A stretch of 10,309 bases of DNA, taken from the NCBI GenBank assembly GCA_003024985.2, contig PXIH01S0000028.1. One strand, given 5' to 3'. Positions 1 through 8,469 of the stretch are shown in pieces. A program made the position numbers and the translations under genes. Source of the DNA: Euperipatoides rowelli (Eukaryota > Onychophora > Udeonychophora > Euonychophora > Peripatopsidae). Position 1 is the stretch's first letter. Each line of letters begins with the position of its first letter. The notes below the pieces were generated by a model. That model saw only the letters and a program-made list of their open reading frames with translations. It searched no databases and was not told where the DNA came from.

Positions 1-722
1 TAATGTGGAATCTTCAAATTGTAATCTCAGACTGAGGATAGCAATAGTCTTAATTTTATCTTTAAATAACTTTTTTTTTAATGCATTTAAATATTTTAAA
101 GTGGAATTTTTTTTATAGTAATTACAGTATCTTTGAAAATCAATAATAAAAAAAAATAAAAAAAATCCGTTACCTTTGACCTTTAAAATATCAACAAGAG
201 TATAACTGATGATGCATAAATATTTTTGACATATAAAAAAAGCTAATCTGGTAAGCAAAGAACCTATTTAATGAGTTGTCACAATCCATTAGACCACATT
301 TAAAAAAAAACTAAATTTATTGATTAAAAAAATGAAAAAGGTTTATCAATTATTAATTAAAAGAAATATGACATTCATTTAGGATCGATTTCAAATTATC
401 TATTTGGATCAATTTTGTGACCATTACAAGCTAGATGCTTAAGACTATTTTCAGAATTACTTTAATGCTATCTATTGTGATCTGTCCTATAGTTCAGAGA
501 AGCATGTCATCCAGAAAGATATTTTATTATCCAATGAGATTACAGTTGTTAGAAAAATAATCTCATCACTAGACTTGCGATGTGCTGCATCTCAATAATT
601 TAAATAAAATCAATTTGTATAGTATTATTCAATATTAAGTACTTTAAAAAAATAAATGAACAAAGGATTTCAAGTTAAACAATTTTTATTGATAAAATTC
701 TCAATAAACATTATTTTTGCAA

Positions 723-736
723 CCCCCCCCCCCCCC
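723..736 (+). repeat. C14 homopolymer
   Basis: Fourteen consecutive C in a very AT-rich context, followed by TCTGACAG. It lies within a spurious 78-codon frame (656-892) whose Pro run it encodes. Confidence 0.9.
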
Positions 737-845
737 TCTGACAGACATCGACATATTTTTCTTTCTTGCAAAGCATGCTTATTTTTTTCATCTTATCGTT
801 CATCAAAAAACACAGGAAGATGTCGTCGAGCAGCCGATTTTCTAA

Positions 846-863
846 ATCACATGACAATAGTCA
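846..863. repeat. short inverted repeat ACATGAC-AATA-GTCATGT
   Basis: Seven-base arms around AATA, in a GC-richer patch (about 810-935) that also carries a duplicated TTTTCTAAATCA motif (about 838-849 and 897-908). Confidence 0.75.
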
Positions 864-1140
864 TGTTTATGCTTATTGGCTTCTTCCAATGACAAATTTT
901 CTAAATCAAGGGTCATGGGAGCCATAATGTTTACGCATGCAGAGACAACTTAAAATTCAAGATAATTAGATTTTACTTTTATGAGCCAATTTTTTATAGG
1001 TTAAAGATAAAGGGAGGTGACAGATGCCAGGGGAAATCATAGGTGATTTTACTATTACAATATGTAGGAAACATAGAATTTTAAAAAGAAAATATTAAAC
1101 ATAGAGATTGAAGCTTCAAATTTTTTAAAGCATAAAGTAG

Positions 1141-1216
1141 TGTTGTAGGTAGGAAAAAAAAAAGTTTCCAAATAGATGCATTTTCCAAAGATTTAAAGCT
1201 ATGAAATGCTGCTATT
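1141..1216 (+). repeat. diverged direct repeat, copy 1
   Basis: Begins TGTTGTAGGTAGG, then an A-run, then GTTTCCAAATAGATGCATTT, and ends AAATGCTGCTATT. It matches 1811-1934 but lacks about 45 bases present there. Confidence 0.82.
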
Positions 1217-1380
1217 AAAAATAGAATGATTAAAGGATAATCATAAAAAAAATTCAGAATTTTTAGAGTACCAGAATTTAGTACTTTATAAGTACAAGCC
1301 AAATCAATGGGTTAAGATGGTTTCAATGGTCAATCATGATGTAGTGGTTGTGTGTGTGATTACATACCTTTGTGTGTATG

Positions 1381-1545
1381 CATATATATACAGTACTAAT
1401 GTACCGTATATGTAAATGGGCTAAATGTACAGAATATACAGTATATACAGTGTATTGTATATACTGTATGAGTATATACAGTACATTATACATGTTATAT
1501 ACTGTACATGTATATACAGTATATCTACAGAATATAATATACAGC
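1381..1545. repeat. TATACAGTA/TACTGTATA-rich low-complexity block
   Basis: About 165 bases of degenerate alternating pyrimidine-purine sequence built from ATACAGTATA and its complement TATACTGTAT, able to fold many ways. It creates Tyr/Cys/Met-rich open frames on both strands (roughly 1323-1562), which have no protein-like composition and are not called as genes. Confidence 0.88.
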
Positions 1546-1583
1546 ATGCAATAAAATCTCACTAATCTAATAGAGGGACGGAC

Positions 1584-1617
1584 ATATGGGCTAGTGAAAT
1601 ATGTGGACTAGTGAAAT
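1584..1617 (+). repeat. 17-bp tandem duplication
   Basis: ATATGGGCTAGTGAAAT (1584-1600) is followed at once by ATGTGGACTAGTGAAAT (1601-1617), with 15 of 17 bases equal. Confidence 0.8.
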
Positions 1618-1810
1618 ATTTTATCAATAGCTAAAGTAAATTGTTTTGGTTACTGCTATTTATTATGTTAAAAAAACAAGCAAGTCTTGGGTTGTAACTA
1701 TTTGCTAAGGAACTCAAATACAACTGAATACTCTTCTCACACAAATTAAAAATATACTTAAAGTCTCAATCTATTTTCATTAAGAAATAATTTGCTTTTT
1801 AATAAATTAA

Positions 1811-1934
1811 TGTTGTAGATAGAAAAAAAAAAAAAGGTTTCCAAATAGATGCATTTTCCAGGAAACTTAATAGAAATAATATAAGACTGTTTTCATCATT
1901 TTTAAGGGATTTAAAACTATAAAATGCTGATATT
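1811..1934 (+). repeat. diverged direct repeat, copy 2
   Basis: Begins TGTTGTAGATAG, then an A-run, then GTTTCCAAATAGATGCATTT, and ends AAATGCTGATATT. Between the shared blocks it has about 45 extra bases (roughly 1861-1905), so one copy has lost or gained an internal piece. Probably fragments of a dispersed repeat family. Confidence 0.82.
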
Positions 1935-2043
1935 CTTACTATTTTAATTTTATTAATTATTATTGAATATATCAGACATTTGGGAAATTCTCAATATTGC
2001 AAGAGCGCTTTCTGAGTTTGTTCACTTTTTTTTTCTCATCACA

Positions 2044-2055
2044 GGTGGTGGTGGT
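2044..2055 (+). repeat. (GGT)4 short tandem repeat after a splice-like acceptor
   Basis: Four GGT units follow a T9-CTCATCACAG sequence (2029-2044) resembling a strong plus-strand 3' splice site. The 111-codon frame here (1963-2298) uses a TTG start and has no recognisable protein features, so no gene is called. Confidence 0.6.
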
Positions 2056-3062
2056 ATGAGGATTTCCTATCTACGTGTAGGCAATTATTTTTTCAGCTAT
2101 ATAAGCTGTTATAGGGTTACTGGGGTGTTGGTCATTTATTTGTCTGACTTATTGGTTTTAATTACCTACACCTCAAAACATCTCAGACTCATCCATTTGT
2201 TTTCGTTAGTTTATTTTAAGCACCACAAGACAAGACAAAAACATTCACAAATATTTACTATTATTTTAAAACCATTTTTATTTTATTTGCTGATTTAGAT
2301 TGCCTTATTAATGTTTATTTGTTTTAGCTTATCCTATCTTCTTGTTTGACCTTAATTAAAAAAAAAGATTAGTAGAATAAATAACTTCTCTCAATATATA
2401 ACATACTGCAAAGTACACAGGCAATCACCAGAAATCTCATCTTATGTTTGTTCTAAATATTTCATTTTGAAATTCCTTCATTGATGTTAGAAGTATGGTT
2501 TGCTTAAACTGTTGTATGGAAACAGTTAAAAACATCAATTTTTTTTTTTGTAAAAAAAAAAAAAAAACAATAATGTACATGAGGTCNGCGGTTTAATGTA
2601 GTCCAAATAGCATTTGTTCGTATTTGCATTGATAATTAATTAATTGATACCCAGTTTCATATAATGCTCTTTTGTGTCAGCATTAACATTCTTTGCCTTA
2701 CATACATTATACAGTACAGCATTTTTCTATTATGCTTGTTCATTTTAATCTCAATTGGTAAATAAACAATATAATAATCGTCAAAGTTGATGAGGCTTTT
2801 TTTTTCAGATGTTCGGAATTTTCCCCCATTTTTACTATAATGTACTAAAGCATCTTCACTCGGGGATTTTATTACTTTTACTATCGAGTACAGTATAAAG
2901 TTTTGCGTCTCAGCACAATTTAGTATTCACTCATCAAATATTGCACTGCTATTTAGTCAATTTAATTTTTTTTTAACAAATTAGTATTAAATCATGAGTG
3001 TTAAGCGCCTTGCTAACACACCTGCTATTAGTAAAGAAAGAAGAAAAACAAAAGTTTTAACT

Positions 3063-3157
3063 TGTAATAAACTGCAGGGGGAAACAGGTAGCAGGAGGGG
3101 AAGATAAATAGAATAAATGTTTTCTCTCTTCTATTGGTTTGTTTGTAATAAACTGGT
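3063..3157 (+). repeat. duplicated TTGTAATAAACTG motif
   Basis: TTGTAATAAACTG occurs at about 3063-3075 and again at about 3145-3157, followed by several TTGGTTG/CTGGTTG units to about 3191. It suggests a small local duplication. Confidence 0.65.
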
Positions 3158-4642
3158 TGCTGAAACTAAATATTGGTTGACTGGCTGGTTGTAAAGTAAA
3201 GGTTTTACTTAAAGAAAACTATAATGTAAAATTGTAGTAGTCTGATAAGACTTTTTATTAACTACAAAAATAAAATAAAATGACTGGTACAAATTCCTTA
3301 GATTGACACATGTCATCCCAGCCATAAAATGCCTAATGAATAAGACAACTAAATAAAATTGCAAACTGCTTTTATTTTGCTAAGTTTGCATACATATAAA
3401 TTAACTAATAAAAATAACAAATAAATAAGCATTGATTCGGCCATACGAGGAGTGTCGATTGACTCGCACGTTGTTCACAATCATTGAAAGTAAACAGTGC
3501 ATGATACAACTAGTCTTTAGTATGCAGAAATCAATGTCAAAATAAAATAACAAATGAAATAAAAGAGCAACCGTCATAAACGTTAGAAGTAAAAGAAAAA
3601 AACAGCTTTCATATGATTCTTTTTTTAAAAAAAAGAGTAACGAGTAGCATAATTTAATAAAACTAAAAATAATAATTTTGAATAAAAAATTATTCACTTT
3701 ACCACTTTTTTTTTCTCTTTTACAATATTATTCTAGTAATCATTTATTGGTTATAAGATTCCAAAAATGCTACTCATTTCATGCAAATATTTATATAATT
3801 TAAGTATCATATTTTTTTTTAATGTTTACAGTACAGTATTTGTTTTATTAACTATGTGAAATATTTTTTAATTAGTGCTGTTCAGGGACCAATTAATGCT
3901 TATAAGCTTATTTCTTATGGGATTTCAGGTTTCAAATAACGATGTTTTGATTAGCACATGATTTTTTTTTTAACCAATTTAAAATGTTAATCAGGGACCA
4001 GTTTGTACTTCAATTTCCTTGTTAACATTTATTTATAAATGAAAACAATTACTGTAAATCGCTGTATTTAAAAAAAGAAACGATGTTGCATTTTTTTTTA
4101 TTGGTGGATTGACAAATTGATTTGATTTTGGGAAGATTTTTTTTAAACATTTTGTAAGGTACTGCTAATCTAGACTTCTGTCTGACCAAATTTTAACAAA
4201 TATCTAATCAGATCTTGACTTAATAATAAAAGTGCTAAATATAAAATTTTGTGTGCTGATGAGGTCATAAGCTTTCTATCATGCACACATATTGTCGAGA
4301 AAATAGTCAAAACGTATTTTTTTTTCTTTTTAGCCCCCATAAAAATTATATCATTCACATAGACATCATCATGAAAATAGAACAAATTGTTTTACATTTA
4401 GCCCTACAAAAATTATTTCACATACAGAATCGTTGAAAAAAATAGTAAAATCTAGCAGGAGACTTTTATAAGTGTATTTTCATTGAAAACAAGAAACCAA
4501 ATTTTTTTCATGAAAGTAAAACATAGTCTGAGAAAGTAAAATGAATGAGCAAGATGATCATAAATCCTAAAAACAAATGATCTTAAAAACGTTAAGTTTT
4601 GCTTACGTTTTGTTTAATGCCCAAGTTATTCTGCTATTAATA

Positions 4643-4678
4643 TCAAATAATAGCGAGAGAAGTTGAAGACCAGCCCCA
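4643..4678 (-). CDS. candidate terminal exon of MRCK with stop codon
   Basis: Behind a good acceptor (TTTGCTATGTTTACACAG, AG at 4679-4680) lies a short phase-0 frame, WGWSSTSLAII, ending in TGA (4643-4645). It fits the phase-0 end of the 5279-5382 exon, sits 600 bases downstream on the same strand, and is GC-richer than its surroundings. The (TG)11 tract at 4703-4724 lies just upstream as (CA)11 in transcript sense. I do not recognise the peptide as a conserved MRCK end, and eleven codons are too few to judge. Competing candidate ends are listed in the findings. If correct, the 3'UTR runs leftwards from 4642. Confidence 0.33.
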   Translation of the reverse strand, partial: WGWSSTSLAII

Positions 4679-4702
4679 CTGTGTAAACATAGCAAACTAC
4701 AA

Positions 4703-4724
4703 TGTGTGTGTGTGTGTGTGTGTG
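4703..4724 (+). repeat. (TG)11 microsatellite
   Basis: Eleven TG units. In the sense of the MRCK gene this is (CA)11, just upstream of the candidate terminal acceptor at 4679-4680. Confidence 0.95.
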
Positions 4725-5278
4725 TTGTGATTATTTGTAAAGTCTATCTCACTTTAAACCAAGCTCTCAGTATAAGTACTGTAAGCTTATGAAAAATATT
4801 ATCACAATATCAAAAATGAAATATAAAAATAGAATTTTCTATGATGATTGAAATTTGATTTCATACATATTTAATTTATTGTATATTATAAAGGAAATAT
4901 GAATGCTCACCTCTTGCATCCAAACAATTAAATAAATAAAAATTAAAATAAAGTAATAGATATATACCTGTATACTGTACAATATTACTGTATATATATA
5001 TAGAGAGACTAGTAAAACTTTAAATTTGAGTGTCTATGACGTTGTGGCCTCTAGTGTAATAATTTTTGCACCTTTGTATTGTATAAAAATTTGACATGCT
5101 TTATACTTATCAAACAAATCCAAAAAAATTTTAAATCCATAAAAATAAAACAATTTTTTAAATAAATATCTGGTTACACAATTATAGGATAATTTCATCT
5201 TATGAAAATACTAGCAGGCATAATTAAAGATTATCTAAATTTCTTATAACCATGTTAGATTATTAAGAAATAACTTAC

Positions 5279-5382
5279 ATTGCTAGGGGTTTGCTCTTGC
5301 GATGATGTTGAACCATCAGGTGAAACAGAAGCTATAGATGACAATGGACGATGACCAGAATCCCTTCGTGCTAAAGAAACAC
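5279..5382 (-). CDS. MRCK: MRCK C-terminal tail exon (Ser-rich)
   Basis: Exon of 104 bases. The acceptor is TTATTAG (AG at 5383-5384) and the donor is a consensus AAT|GTAAGT (5273-5278). Its first two bases (GT) complete the split Gly codon from the 7502-7655 exon; 34 further codons are open and end on a codon boundary. The protein reads VSLARRDSGHRPLSSIASVS, then PDGSTSSQEQTPSN. The RRDS and Ser-dense runs are plausible phosphorylation sites (inference); no folded domain is visible. The preceding intron of 2,119 bases contains the TTAA-flanked transposon. If the donor were not used, read-through would add only seven codons (VSYFLII) before TAA, so an intron-retained form would still make a nearly complete protein. 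The phase match with the previous exon makes this a secure call. Confidence 0.88.
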
Positions 5383-5562
5383 CTAATAATATTAAAATTA
5401 AAATAATTAAGAGGGGACAAAATGATAAATAAAAATACTAAACTCCATGGCATTTAACATCAACTATTTTCACCAGCAGCATCTTGATCAATAAATATAA
5501 AATTTCTAAAATAATTGTATATTAATATTTAAAATAAAACCATTAAATGATTCATATATTAA

Positions 5563-5577
5563 CCCTTTCCACTCCAC
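5563..5577 (+). repeat. left terminal inverted repeat of the TTAA element
   Basis: CCCTTTCCACTCCAC directly follows TTAA. It pairs with 6779-6793 on the opposite strand with a single mismatch (C/T at position 10). A second CACTCCAC block follows at about 5604-5612. Confidence 0.8.
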
Positions 5578-5618
5578 CTATTTTCTGAAAATGTGGATGC
5601 TACCACTCCACACCCCCC

Positions 5619-5645
5619 AAAAAAAAATTTTTTTTTTTTTTTTTT
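5619..5645 (+). repeat. A9T18 homopolymer pair
   Basis: Nine A followed by eighteen T close to the left end of the TTAA element. It could form a short hairpin and is a likely site of length variation and sequencing error. Confidence 0.85.
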
Positions 5646-5961
5646 AATTTCATTTAGAAATGAAGAAAAATTATTTTAAAATGGTTTACATGAATATCAA
5701 ATGATTTTTTTGCACATATGCAGGGATAATTAGGCCTATGGTATAAGCTACCATAACTATAAAATTTTTGAATTTAAAATGGCCTAATAAAAATATTATA
5801 AACATACAAGAATAAACTTATACATTTTTAAAATCAAAATTTAATACAGATTTTAAAAATACAAACAAAAAAAATGTGTGTCAAACAGAAAAGCCACTAT
5901 AAGGGTTAATATAAGAAATTCGGGATTTTTTTTTTATTTATTTATTGGAGACGTTTCGAAA

Positions 5962-6095
5962 AATATTAATTAAAAGAAATCTCTTTGTTGGATTTATTTG
6001 TAATTTGGATTTTTGAATTTCTTATAAANAATTAAATAAGAAATATATTTAAAGTTTNTTTCTATCTTATTTAGATTTACTANTATTTATTCCGA
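5962..6095 (+). repeat. internal direct repeat, copy 1
   Basis: About 134 bases, from AATATTAATTAAAAG to TATTTATTCCGA, closely matching 6151-6282 (shared blocks AATCTCTTTGTTGGATT, AATTTGGATTTTTGAATT, TAAGAAATATATTTAAAGTT, TTCTATCTTATTTAGATTTA). Three unresolved bases (6029, 6058, 6083) fall within it and a fourth (6105) just after. Both copies lie inside the TTAA element. Confidence 0.88.
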
Positions 6096-6150
6096 TGTGT
6101 CATGNGATTGCCTATACTAATCAATTGCGTTTATCACCGACATTACTTAA

Positions 6151-6282
6151 AATATTAAAAAAAAATCTCTTTGTTGGATTTTTTTTAGAATTTGGATTTT
6201 TGAATTCCTTACAAAAAATGAAATAAGAAATATATTTAAAGTTTGTTTCTATCTTATTTAGATTTACCATTATTTATTCTGA
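6151..6282 (+). repeat. internal direct repeat, copy 2
   Basis: Second copy of the duplication, separated from copy 1 by 55 bases. It differs by scattered substitutions and small A/T-run length changes. Both copies are preceded by AATATTAA. Confidence 0.88.
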
Positions 6283-6310
6283 ATTGAAGCATAAAACAAA
6301 AATAAAAAAA

Positions 6311-6328
6311 GTCGGCAATGTCGGCAAT
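6311..6328 (+). repeat. tandem 9-mer GTCGGCAAT x2
   Basis: Two perfect adjacent copies of GTCGGCAAT in a GC-richer patch of the transposon interior. A related inverted ACCGACATTAC occurs at about 6136-6146, between the two 130-bp copies. Confidence 0.7.
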
Positions 6329-6778
6329 TCACCGGAGATGGAGTCAGTAAATCATCCAAGCAAATTACAGAAACATCATTTACATTTTTAATTTTAGATA
6401 TTTTATTTTTGTTTTAAAGAAAATTTGTTTTTATAGATGAATAACAACTAAGTAATCTATTTATAAAATTAATTACAAGTAAATTGCAAAAGTTTTATAT
6501 TTAAAAAAAAAAGCTAAAATCAAAAAGCATACAAATAATTATTATAATTTAATTATCGTTGATTTTTTTTTTTTTGTAATAAAAGTGTTCTTTTTTTTTA
6601 AAAAAAAAAATATTTTGGGATAATTGAAGACCAATCTTTTCAGAATCTTAGAAGCTTTTTAAAAAAAAATTGAAGCAATTTTGAAAGAAATACTGAATAT
6701 CAAAAATGAAAGGCAGTCGGTGTAATACCGTACTTGGAGTGCAACTGCATAATTATAAATGTTGGTATAGTACCGGAT

Positions 6779-6793
6779 GTGGAATGGAAAGGG
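6779..6793 (-). repeat. right terminal inverted repeat of the TTAA element
   Basis: GTGGAATGGAAAGGG on the plus strand, followed by TTAA at 6794-6797. It is the inverted partner of 5563-5577. Confidence 0.8.
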
Positions 6794-7501
6794 TTAAACT
6801 TAAAATGAAATATTATAATGAGCTTAATTTTTTTTTGTCAATCTTCAAACATTTATAAATATGTCTCCAGTTTGGATATAATTTTGGTGTTCTATCAGCA
6901 GATTAATTAATTAATTTGATTTATTTACTGCAACTCTAAATACTGTGATGAAGATTCAGAAACATAACATGGAAGCTATGACAGGTACTGAATTTATTTC
7001 CTGTAACTCCAAATATATTCATAAACATACAAAAATAGCAACTTTTTGATATCACAATATACAGTATAACATTTTTAATGTATGAAAATTGTTTGTCATA
7101 ACATTAGGATTAGGATCTTAACAAAGAAAATTAATGATCTTTATTACTGATTAATATAAAAATATCTCTATTTTTTTTTCATTGAGTCTGATATTTATTC
7201 TTGTCAAAGTTTCATGGCTCAGATAAAAGTTATACAAATAGGAGGAATTGCTTATAGAATCTTACCCCACAATATGTTTGATTAAAGGCAAACATACCAC
7301 TCATAGGAAGCTTAATTTTTCAGAAAATAATCTTAATAAAAATGCACTTCCCATTTTATTTATTTTTAAAAAAAAACTAATGAAACCCCTATTTTTTTTT
7401 CAAACACACTTTTAAAATTAACACCTATGAAGACATGTACTGTATGTTGATTGGCAAATTGTTGTAAATTTACAGAAGAAAAAATGTAAAATTGTTATTA
7501 C

Positions 7502-7655
7502 CATTTTGGGAATGAGTTCCTACACTAATAGGTCTTTGGGCACCTGTGGACCGAGGCATTGGCTTTGGCTGAAACATATTTTTAACTCGATGCATTTTGT
7601 CATCAGAATAGGCTGTTGTGGTCGTGGCAGTACCCCTACCAGGAGTATTTAAACT
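7502..7655 (-). CDS. MRCK: MRCK C-terminal tail exon (basic, Pro/Ser/Thr-rich)
   Basis: Internal exon of 154 bases. The acceptor is excellent: a T14-type run then ACAG (7656-7659). The donor is ATG|GTAATA. It starts in phase 0, has 51 open codons, and ends with one extra base (G), which the next exon completes to GGT (Gly). The protein begins SLNTPGRGTATTTAYSDDKM, then a basic stretch (HRVKNMFQPKPMPRSTG), then AQRPISVGTHSQN. It has no catalytic or membrane features; it reads as a disordered tail rich in Ser, Thr and Pro with several RxxS/T- or SP/TP-like sites, in keeping with the phosphorylated tails of MRCK kinases (family knowledge). Local GC is clearly above the flanking introns. An unrelated plus-strand open frame that overlaps its upstream edge is a shadow. 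Confidence 0.88.
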
Positions 7656-7942
7656 CTGTAAAAAAAAAAAAAACAGTTATAATTAAAGCGCTAACATTTA
7701 ACCATACTTGGTGGCCCATATGTCCTCTTAGAAAAAACAACAAATGTAATAATTTGAAATTCAGTATGCAAATTCTGATGCATGGAGAAAATACCCACTT
7801 TTTTTCCATTTTATTCCCTTCAATGAAATTTAGTAGTTTAGCAAAAATGCAGTGCTTAGGACCTACAGTAAATATTTGACTAGATCCTTAGTCATAACGT
7901 GCCAAATGTAATAAAATGTATTTAATAAGTTTACTATTCCAA

Positions 7943-7989
7943 AAAATGATGTAATGTTTTTTTCAAAAGAAAAAACATTACATCATTTT
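7943..7989. repeat. 20-bp inverted repeat with 7-base loop
   Basis: Arms AAAATGATGTAATGTTTTTT (7943-7962) and AAAAAACATTACATCATTTT (7970-7989) are perfectly complementary around the loop TCAAAAG. It is in the same intron as the hairpins at 8390-8469. Pairing does not extend outwards, so it is shorter than a usual animal pre-miRNA stem. Confidence 0.93.
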
Positions 7990-8389
7990 ACATAGAATTC
8001 CCCAAAAATGCTATAAAGTTTCCAGGTTACCTTGCTCTACAAAATGTAAAGCTCAACACTTTAGAGAGAGAAAAAAAACCCTTATTCTATACAAAAAAAG
8101 AAGTATTCATCGCAATTTGCTTGTATTAGACTATTTCCAACAACAATATTTGCACTAATAACATTTTCCATCATCATTTCTTGTCATTTACAGTATAAAA
8201 TAAAGTACTGATATTTTATGTGGTTATTTGAAATTTGAAAAATGGAGTCATTTTATTCAATTTCACTTTTAAGCAATTTTACTACCTTTTAATAAAAGAA
8301 TCATTAAAAACAATAAAATACATTGTGTTATATGTATAGGTGTTGCCACAAGGATTTGGATATTTAGTTAGCTTGAATATCTTGGTGGC

Positions 8390-8425
8390 CTGGAAATCAT
8401 TCAGATTAATCTGAATGATTTCCAG
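8390..8425. repeat. perfect 36-bp palindrome
   Basis: The left half CTGGAAATCATTCAGATT is exactly reverse-complementary to the right half AATCTGAATGATTTCCAG, with no spacer. It sits in the 1,358-base intron between the 9014-9061 and 7502-7655 exons, directly abutting a second inverted repeat. Confidence 0.95.
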
Positions 8426-8469
8426 TGTGTGTATGTTGCTTAGAAGTTAACTCAGCAACATACACACAC
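8425..8469. repeat. 16-bp inverted repeat with 13-base loop
   Basis: Arms GTGTGTGTATGTTGCT (8425-8440) and AGCAACATACACACAC (8454-8469) are perfectly complementary. The loop contains the palindrome AGTTAACT. The hairpin shares its first base with the end of the 36-bp palindrome, giving two tandem hairpins. Confidence 0.93.

Larger units (their letters stand above)
1..4642. other. AT-rich stretch with no supported gene
   Basis: Apart from the repeats listed separately, this stretch shows A/T runs, short random open frames and one ambiguous base (2587). It is either intergenic DNA downstream of MRCK, or partly its last intron and 3'UTR, depending on where the terminal exon lies. No frame shows domain-like or compositionally balanced protein, and no tRNA or rRNA was recognised. 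Confidence 0.65.
5559..6797. mobile_element. non-autonomous TTAA-flanked (piggyBac-like) transposon
   Basis: The segment is bounded by TTAA at 5559-5562 and 6794-6797. Inside these are terminal inverted repeats CCCTTTCCACTCCAC (5563-5577) and, reverse-complemented, CCCTTTCCATTCCAC (6779-6793): 14 of 15 bases match, 18 of 19 with the TTAA. A TTAA target duplication with ends starting CC is the hallmark of the piggyBac superfamily (established). Subterminal motifs recur: TACCACTCCACACC on the left, and CACTCCAAG near the right end when reverse-complemented. The interior of about 1.2 kb is A/T-rich with no transposase-like frame, so it is a MITE-like or internally deleted copy. It lies in an MRCK intron, which explains how the insertion is tolerated. 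Near-identical TIRs argue for moderately recent insertion, although homopolymers have expanded inside. Superfamily assignment rests on TSD and TIR only. Confidence 0.78.

Noticed and set aside
656-892. 78-codon plus-strand open frame
   Set aside because: It runs through a C14 homopolymer and T-runs, has no domain-like composition, and any length change in the C-run breaks it.
1323-1562. Overlapping Tyr/Cys-rich frames on both strands
   Set aside because: Both are translations of the TATACAGTA low-complexity block.
1963-2298. 111-codon plus-strand frame, with an acceptor-like site at 2029-2044
   Set aside because: It starts at TTG, is Phe/Leu/Ile-heavy as expected of T-rich DNA, and lacks a matching upstream exon or convincing donor.
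3401-3697. 98-codon minus-strand frame
   Set aside because: It is a Phe/Leu-rich translation of T-runs with no domain; only its CpG-rich part (in another frame) is kept as a candidate exon.
4908-4969. Possible minus-strand exon ending at GAG|GTGAGC
   Set aside because: The donor is good, but the only upstream acceptor (TACAG) gives a wholly AT-derived hydrophobic peptide (VYIYYFILIF) unlike the Ser-rich tail.
7616-7879. 87-codon plus-strand frame
   Set aside because: It begins antisense to the secure MRCK exon and continues through an A-run in the intron.
8021-8026. Possible 6-base microexon (AGCAAG between TTTTGTAG and GTAACC, minus strand)
   Set aside because: The borders look right, but six bases cannot be supported without transcript data.
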